A stretch of 64,000 nucleotides of DNA from JAKEFM01 sp035695825 (GTDB lineage Bacteria; Planctomycetota; UBA1135; JAKEFM01): contig DASRRH010000027.1 of assembly GCA_035695825.1 (NCBI GenBank), forward strand, positions 62,001-126,000, in the 5' to 3' direction. The notes beneath the pieces are model-generated. The model worked only from the letters and a program-made list of their open reading frames with translations. It did no database searches and was not told the origin of the DNA. This document shows positions 62,083 to 64,000 of this stretch, one piece after another. Every line of letters begins with the position of its first letter. Position 1 is the stretch's first letter. Both the position numbers and the translations under genes were made by a program.

Positions 62083-62435
62083 GGCAGATCCCCTCGGTCG
62101 ATCCCATCTTGTCCGGGCCTTCCGGCTCCGGTCAACCCCGGAAGGGATCGCGCATGGGGCCGACATCCTCCGCTCCCTGGACCCGGGAAGCCCGTGGCTT
62201 ACGGATGGCATCCGGGGCTGCGTGCTTGTCCGGCCCCCGCGGCCCCCCACTACCCGCCTGCGAGTCCGGGGGAGCGCCTCTCGCATGCCGATCGAAGGAA
62301 TTTCGGATGGACATGACATGACCCGTTGTCAGGAAGAGACTTGCGAGCGAGATCTCGTTCGCGGTCTGCGGGTTCCGCTTGGAGCAGGGGCCGGGGTGTT
62401 GTAAAGGGGACTCCGAATCGCTTTTTCCAGACTTC
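62083..62435. other. spacer upstream of an unknown gene, with palindrome
   Basis: About 350 bases between divergent lpxA and the next gene. It contains a 20-base near-perfect palindrome and an AT-richer stretch at about 62395-62435, consistent with regulation. Whether the coding frame already begins at TTG 62379 inside it is uncertain. Confidence 0.35.
62343..62362. repeat. 20-base near-perfect palindrome
   Basis: GCGAGCGAGATCTCGTTCGC is self-complementary except for one pair. Position upstream of the unknown gene at 62436 makes an operator possible; a regulator is not known. Confidence 0.45.
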
Positions 62436-63101
62436 GTGCCGAGCCGCAAAGAGCCTGTCGGGAGGGGTCCTGGGGACGCGAAGATCCTCGCGCGCCTGAT
62501 CGGCCTGATGGCGAGGGGACTCGGCACGAGCCCCCTGACGGCGAGGGAGGGAGAGAGCCTTCGCGCCGCGGCGGGCGCTCTCTTCCCGACGATCCAGAAG
62601 GGAGTGACCGAGGCCTTCCGGAAGCGCGGACAGGCGCCGAGCCCCCGCGTCTCCTTCGCTCCCGAGGGGATCCCCGAGACGATCACCTCCTTTGCCTCGC
62701 TCGGGTTCGACCTCACCGCCTCGCTCGGGCTCGAGCATCCTCCATGGCAGGGGCTCGAGATCGGCGCCTACTTCGCCTACGACGCGGCGGGCTATCGGGA
62801 CCGGCTCGTCTGGGGAGTGAGCGGCCGGGGCGACAAGGAGTGGGTCGAACGCTGCGTCGAGATCCTGCGGCCGAAGCGGCGCCCCGACGAGCCGTTCATC
62901 CGGACCGGCGAGCCGATGTACGCCGGAGGCGAGTTCGGCTGGTACGTGCTCTGGGCGTGGGATTGCACGCCGGAGGCGTTCGGCTCCGCGAGCGAGGCCT
63001 CGCTCGCCGAGGAGATCCGCGCGCGTCTGGAGAACCTCGTCTCCCGTCTGGTCCGGACGCGGACGGGGTCCGCGGCTGGACACTCGCGAAAGAGGGGCTG
63101 A
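62436..63101 (+). CDS. hypothetical protein of unknown function
   Basis: About 221 residues from GTG 62436 (TTG 62379 and ATG 62508 are alternatives). Charged, soluble, no signal peptide or membrane helix. Central segments (WQGLEIGAYFAYDAAGYRD, EWVERCVEILRPKRRPDEP, GGEFGWYVLWAWDCTPEAF) are aromatic-rich; no family recognised. It is 71 bases upstream of the RpiB-like gene on the same strand, after a palindrome-containing spacer. Confidence 0.65.
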   Translation: MPSRKEPVGRGPGDAKILARLIGLMARGLGTSPLTAREGESLRAAAGALFPTIQKGVTEAFRKRGQAPSPRVSFAPEGIPETITSFASLGFDLTASLGLEHPPWQGLEIGAYFAYDAAGYRDRLVWGVSGRGDKEWVERCVEILRPKRRPDEPFIRTGEPMYAGGEFGWYVLWAWDCTPEAFGSASEASLAEEIRARLENLVSRLVRTRTGSAAGHSRKRG

Positions 63102-63172
63102 CCCGCCGCGCGGTTCCCGCCGGGGACGCGGGGTCCTTATGATCGTCGCCCCGGGGCCCCCGGGATCATCGA

Positions 63173-64000
63173 ATGGCGGTTTCGGATTCGGAACGCGCGG
63201 AGATCCTCCGCCGGATCGTGGGTCAGGTGGCACGGCGCTCGCTCGCGCCGGCGGAGCCCTCCGCTCCTCCCTCCGCGGCGCCCCCGCCTCCCCCGCGGAG
63301 GGAGGGGGGTAGGGCTGCGGGGTGGACGTCCGCGCGAAGCCGACCGCTCGTCTCGGCGGACTCGCTTCGCGACCTCGGTCCCGGCTCGACCGTGCGCGTC
63401 CCCGAAGGGGCGCTGCTGACGCCCCTCGCCCGCGACCTTGCCTCGGACCGCCGGATCTCCCTCGTCCCGGAAGACGCTCCCGCGGCCCCCGTCGCGGCGC
63501 CGCGCGGGACGCCGGCGATCCCGCCGGGGTCGCGGATCGCCCTCGGCGCCGACCACGCCGGGTACCGACTCAAGGAGGCGCTCCGGGCCTATCTTCACCC
63601 GCTCGGCTACGACGTGCGCGACTTCGGCACGGCGGGCGAGGCGGCGGTCGACTACCCCGACTTCGCCCGCGCCGTCGCGGAGGCCGTCGCGCGGGGAGAG
63701 TGCGCCGTCGGCATCCTCGCCGACGGAGGGGGCGTCGGATCGGGGATCGCGGCGAACAAGGTCCCGGGCGTCCGCGCGGCGCCCTGCCCCGACGCGGCGA
63801 CCGCGCGCAGCGCGCGCGAGCACAACTTCGCCAACGTGCTCTGCCTCCCTGCCCGGGGAATCGACGAGGCGAGGGCGAGAGAGGTCGTCGCGGCCTTCCT
63901 CGAGACCGCGACCGGCGGGGAACGGCACGCCCGCCGCGTCGGCAAGATCGGGGCGATCGAGCGGGCCTACCTTCGCCCCTCGGCCGTGCCCCCGGGTTGA
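63173..64000 (+). CDS. RpiB/LacAB-like sugar-phosphate isomerase with N-terminal extension
   Basis: A 275-residue protein whose C-terminal 160 residues are an RpiB fold: RIALGADHAGYRLKEAL, DYPDFARAVAEAVA, GSGIAANKVPGVRAA and AREHNFANVLCL. The catalytic Cys position of classical RpiB (ILICGTG) reads ILADGGG, with Asp at 184, so the chemistry may differ. Residues 1-115 are a Pro-rich linker plus a short module (SLRDLGPGSTVRVPEGALLT) resembling segments in microcompartment-associated proteins; that link is only suggestive. The frame ends exactly at the window edge. Confidence 0.8.
   Translation: MAVSDSERAEILRRIVGQVARRSLAPAEPSAPPSAAPPPPPRREGGRAAGWTSARSRPLVSADSLRDLGPGSTVRVPEGALLTPLARDLASDRRISLVPEDAPAAPVAAPRGTPAIPPGSRIALGADHAGYRLKEALRAYLHPLGYDVRDFGTAGEAAVDYPDFARAVAEAVARGECAVGILADGGGVGSGIAANKVPGVRAAPCPDAATARSAREHNFANVLCLPARGIDEARAREVVAAFLETATGGERHARRVGKIGAIERAYLRPSAVPPG

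Overview
The window reads as a GC-rich (roughly 70% by eye) Gram-negative chromosome segment carrying the replication-initiation neighbourhood. An outer membrane with LPS is implied by an arabinose-5-phosphate isomerase, an LptC/LptA-like protein, LptD and LpxA. FG-GAP secreted proteins with a long Cys/Gly/Pro-rich C-terminal domain, a GspG-type domain fused to a secreted protein, sulfatase-TPR and DUF1570-like proteins are typical of Planctomycetota. I infer that phylum or a close neighbour with moderate confidence; nothing here proves it.

Layout. 1-2.7 kb (minus): fmt, thioredoxin, scpA and an M50 peptidase, tightly overlapped. 2.8-9.1 kb (plus): kdsD, an 854-residue LptC/OstA-like protein, lptD and tatA. 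9.2-20.98 kb (minus): a lone MshEN-domain protein, gyrB-dciA-dnaN-dnaA, cysteine desulfurase, parA, pyrF, hemW and a short RpoD-type sigma factor. 21.1-26 kb: a protein fused to a C-terminal HPr domain, a phosphoesterase, and a lower-GC patch with acylphosphatase, parB (with a parS-like site inside it) and an unknown membrane protein. 26-34.5 kb (plus): HNH nuclease, two large secreted proteins, DUF374 acyltransferase, DUF72, RNase HIII and a beta-CASP nuclease. 34.5-39.3 kb (minus): FG-GAP protein, a decayed galactose-oxidase-like pseudogene and an acyl-CoA dehydrogenase. 39.4-50.3 kb: dapF, lemA, htpX, a second M48 protease, a dicarboxylate/amino-acid symporter, Nudix, hflX and small envelope proteins. 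50.5-58.1 kb (plus): carboxypeptidase-regulatory proteins, then a nucleoside-salvage run (deoB, outer-membrane-like protein, TonB-domain lipoprotein, pyrimidine-nucleoside phosphorylase, nupC, punA). 58.1-64 kb: M48-TerB protease, sulfatase-TPR, lpxA, an unknown protein and an RpiB-like isomerase.

The most unusual signal concerns start codons. Several well-conserved genes have no ATG/GTG/TTG upstream of their conserved N-termini. The OstA-like protein is best explained by CTG behind a good Shine-Dalgarno, fmt by CTG in a CTGA overlap, the sigma factor by ATT behind GGAG with an in-frame stop just upstream, and pyrF by ATT or CTG. Several promoters matching -35/-10 sit so close to the start codon that near-leaderless mRNAs are likely. 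The second notable item is the HPr-domain fusion, in which the active-site His and regulatory Ser keep the exact 31-residue spacing of HPr. No CRISPR array, transposase, rRNA or tRNA gene was recognised.
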